Source of the DNA: Sphingomonadales bacterium
GTDB taxonomy: Bacteria; Pseudomonadota; Alphaproteobacteria; Sphingomonadales; Sphingomonadaceae
Assembly (NCBI GenBank): GCA_028868535.1
Contig: JAGWUH010000010.1
Span: forward strand, 1 to 64,000
Direction of reading: 5' to 3'
Length of the DNA: 64,000 bases
In this document: in pieces, positions 62,394 to 64,000 of the stretch
Numbering within the stretch: position 1 is the stretch's first letter
Layout: every line of letters begins with the position of its first letter
Made by a program: the position numbers and the translations under genes
The notes under the pieces: model-generated
The model's input: only the letters and a program-made list of their open reading frames with translations
Told to the model about the DNA's origin: nothing
Databases searched by the model: none

Positions 62394-63632
62394 ATGGCAC
62401 CCTGCGAAATCCTGTTCGTGCACCAGAACATGCCCGGGCAGTTCCGCCATCTTGCCGCCACGCTGGCCAAGACGCCCGAGTTTCGCGTCACCTTCCTGAC
62501 CCGCCGCGAAGGCGTGGCCATGCCCGGTGTCACGGTCGCGCGCTATCCCTCGCCCGACGCCCGCCGCGAAACCTCGGAACCGCTGCTCGCCCCGGTGGAG
62601 ATGGCCGTCCGGTTCGGTCGGGCGGTACTGTCCGCCGCGCTCGAACTCCGCACGCGCGGCTATGCCCCCCACCTGATCGTCGTTCACCCCGGATGGGGGG
62701 AAGGTCTGTTCCTGCGCGACGTCTGGCCGAACGCCCGGATCATTTCCTATGGCGAGTATTACTACCATGCCGATGGCGGCGACATCGGCTTCGACCCGAT
62801 GTTCCCGGCCACCCCGGAAGGGCTGGCGCGCGCGCGGCTGATGAACACGCACCTGCTGCTTGCGCATGAGCAGGCGGATCGCGTGCTCAGCCCGACCCAC
62901 TGGCAGAAGGACCGCCACCCCGCGCTGCTGCGCGACCGCATCGAAGTGATCTTCGACGGCGTCGACACCGCCCGGCTCGATCCCGCAACCCGGCATACCG
63001 CCCCTTTCGTCACCGACGACGGCGCTGTGCTGGGCGTTCAGGACGAAGTCATCACCTATGTCGCGCGCAACCTGGAACCGCACCGCGGCTTTCCGGTGTT
63101 GATGCGCGCGCTGCCGCGGCTCCTCGCCCAGCGACCGCGCGCGCGCATCGTCATCGTCGGCGGCGAGGACGTCAGCTACAGCCCCAAGCCGCGCCACCCG
63201 CACGCCAGCTGGAAGCAGGCGATGCTGGCCGAGATCGACCTGGGCACCGCCGCATCGCGCGTCCATTTCGTCGGCAAGCTGCCGTACCAGCGCTATGTCG
63301 ACCTGCTGGCCGCGTCATCGGTCCACCTCTACCTGACTTATCCGTTCGTGCTGTCGTGGAGCTGCGTCGAGGCGATGGCCGCGGGCTGCCTGATCGTGGC
63401 ATCGGACACCGGGCCCGTGCGCGAGGTCATCGAGCACGGCAGGCACGGCCTGCTGTTCCCGTTCTTCGACGGCGAAGCCATGGTGGCAGCGATATGCGAC
63501 GCACTAGAAGATCCGGTGCGCGGCCAAGCCATGCGCGAAGCGGCACGCGCCCGCGCGGTGGAGCGCTATGACCTGCGGACCTGCCTCCTGGCGCAGGTAA
63601 GTCTGCTGGACCAGGTTCTGGCGGGCAACTGA
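62394..63632 (+). CDS. Glycosyltransferase family 4
   Basis: A 412-residue GT-B-fold glycosyltransferase. The N-terminal half begins APCEILFVHQNMPGQFRHLAATLA. The C-terminal nucleotide-sugar-binding half has ARNLEPHRGFPVLMRALPRLL, VHFVGKLPYQRYVDLLAASSVHLYLTYPFVLSWSCVEAMAAGC and SDTGPVREVIEHGRHGLL, the GT4 E-x7-E-type region. The ATG at 62394 is preceded by GGAGG; the ATG at 62328 in frame lacks a site. It diverges from the giant RTX gene and converges on the TolC-like gene with an 8-bp gap. It could decorate the surface protein or build a surface glycan; this is inference. Confidence 0.88.
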   Translation: MAPCEILFVHQNMPGQFRHLAATLAKTPEFRVTFLTRREGVAMPGVTVARYPSPDARRETSEPLLAPVEMAVRFGRAVLSAALELRTRGYAPHLIVVHPGWGEGLFLRDVWPNARIISYGEYYYHADGGDIGFDPMFPATPEGLARARLMNTHLLLAHEQADRVLSPTHWQKDRHPALLRDRIEVIFDGVDTARLDPATRHTAPFVTDDGAVLGVQDEVITYVARNLEPHRGFPVLMRALPRLLAQRPRARIVIVGGEDVSYSPKPRHPHASWKQAMLAEIDLGTAASRVHFVGKLPYQRYVDLLAASSVHLYLTYPFVLSWSCVEAMAAGCLIVASDTGPVREVIEHGRHGLLFPFFDGEAMVAAICDALEDPVRGQAMREAARARAVERYDLRTCLLAQVSLLDQVLAGN

Positions 63633-63640
63633 TCCGCGCG

Positions 63641-64000
63641 TCAGCGCTTGACCGGCGCGGGCACCACCAGCGGCGGCAGCGGCTCCTTGTCGCTGACCAG
63701 GTCGAACAGCCCCCCCAGACCCTGCAGCACGCGGTATTCGGCCAGGTTCATGGCCGTGCGGTTGACGATCTGGTTGGCTTTCGCCGCATAGAGCGTGCGC
63801 TCGCTGTCGAGGATCTCGAACACCGTGCGGCGGCCTTCGCGGAACTGCTGGCGATAGAGATCGACGACCTTCTGCGCCGCCTCGATCTCGGCGTCGATCG
63901 TGGCGATCTTGCGCCGGGCGGCGTCGAGCGCGTCGAAATCGGTGCGGATGTTTTGCTCGACCTCGCGGCGGCGGCGGTCGAGTTCGTAATCGGCCTCGCG
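63641..64000 (-). CDS. TolC-family outer-membrane efflux/secretion protein (C-terminal part, runs off window)
   Basis: The 119 residues visible are the C-terminal end of a TolC-type channel: a long helical stretch (RRREVEQNIRTDFDALDAARRKIATIDAEIEAAQKVVDLYRQQF) then the family segment EGRRTVFEILDSERTLYAAKANQIVNRTAMNLAEYRVLQGLGGL. The N-terminal part and start lie beyond the right edge. Together with the adjacent giant RTX gene this is probably the outer-membrane component of its type I secretion system. The ABC transporter and adaptor are presumably further upstream on the same strand. Confidence 0.85.
   Translation of the reverse strand, partial: READYELDRRRREVEQNIRTDFDALDAARRKIATIDAEIEAAQKVVDLYRQQFREGRRTVFEILDSERTLYAAKANQIVNRTAMNLAEYRVLQGLGGLFDLVSDKEPLPPLVVPAPVKR

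Overview
The window is high-GC DNA from an alphaproteobacterium, most likely a sphingomonad (Novosphingobium/Sphingomonas-like). The evidence is the infA-maf-RNase E/G-like-yacG-tRNA-Phe order, a PEPxxWA-type PEP-CTERM protein (VPEPATWAMMLAGFG), a TonB-dependent receptor, a separate purS, and a Baeyer-Villiger monooxygenase next to a Rieske oxygenase. No plasmid, phage or insertion-sequence gene was recognised.

Layout. 1-662 is non-coding and carries 9-bp tandem repeats and an inverted repeat. 0.66-2.7 kb holds a translationally coupled GNAT/cupin-like pair. 2.9-9.4 kb is a catabolic block: flavin monooxygenase, Rieske oxygenase alpha subunit, exported S15/CocE hydrolase and membrane-anchored alpha/beta hydrolase. 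9.4-14.2 kb holds uvrC and a TonB-dependent receptor on the minus strand. 14.4-16.6 kb is the infA-maf-RNase-yacG-tRNA-Phe housekeeping block. 16.6-19.0 kb holds a LysR regulator and a GT39-like membrane protein. 19.2-33.1 kb contains purC and then purS-purQ, separated by about 12 kb. In between lie an M16 metalloprotease, a complete tripartite RND pump (adaptor, permease, outer-membrane factor), a PEP-CTERM protein, a dehydrogenase-SnoaL fusion and a PEP-mutase/isocitrate-lyase-superfamily protein.

The last 31 kb looks like one surface-protein module. A GGDEF-EAL protein, a VOC protein and an HD-GYP protein with a degenerate HD dyad lie beside a single intact 24.7-kb minus-strand gene. That gene encodes about 8,240 residues, almost all of it hemolysin-type (RTX) calcium-binding repeats: by hand I count about 90 long units. 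A glycosyltransferase and the C-terminal part of a TolC-like outer-membrane protein follow. The likely scheme is a type I-secreted giant RTX surface protein whose secretion or retention is tuned by cyclic-di-GMP. The N-terminus carries an Ala-Ala-Ala-Gly site resembling LapG cleavage sites. The last 5 kb of the gene (protein C-terminus) is built from nearly identical 237-bp units with 711-bp higher-order periodicity.

Limits: functions come from reading motifs in the translated sequence, with no database search. Starts were chosen from ribosome-binding sites and protein N-termini, and differ from the longest open frame in several places.
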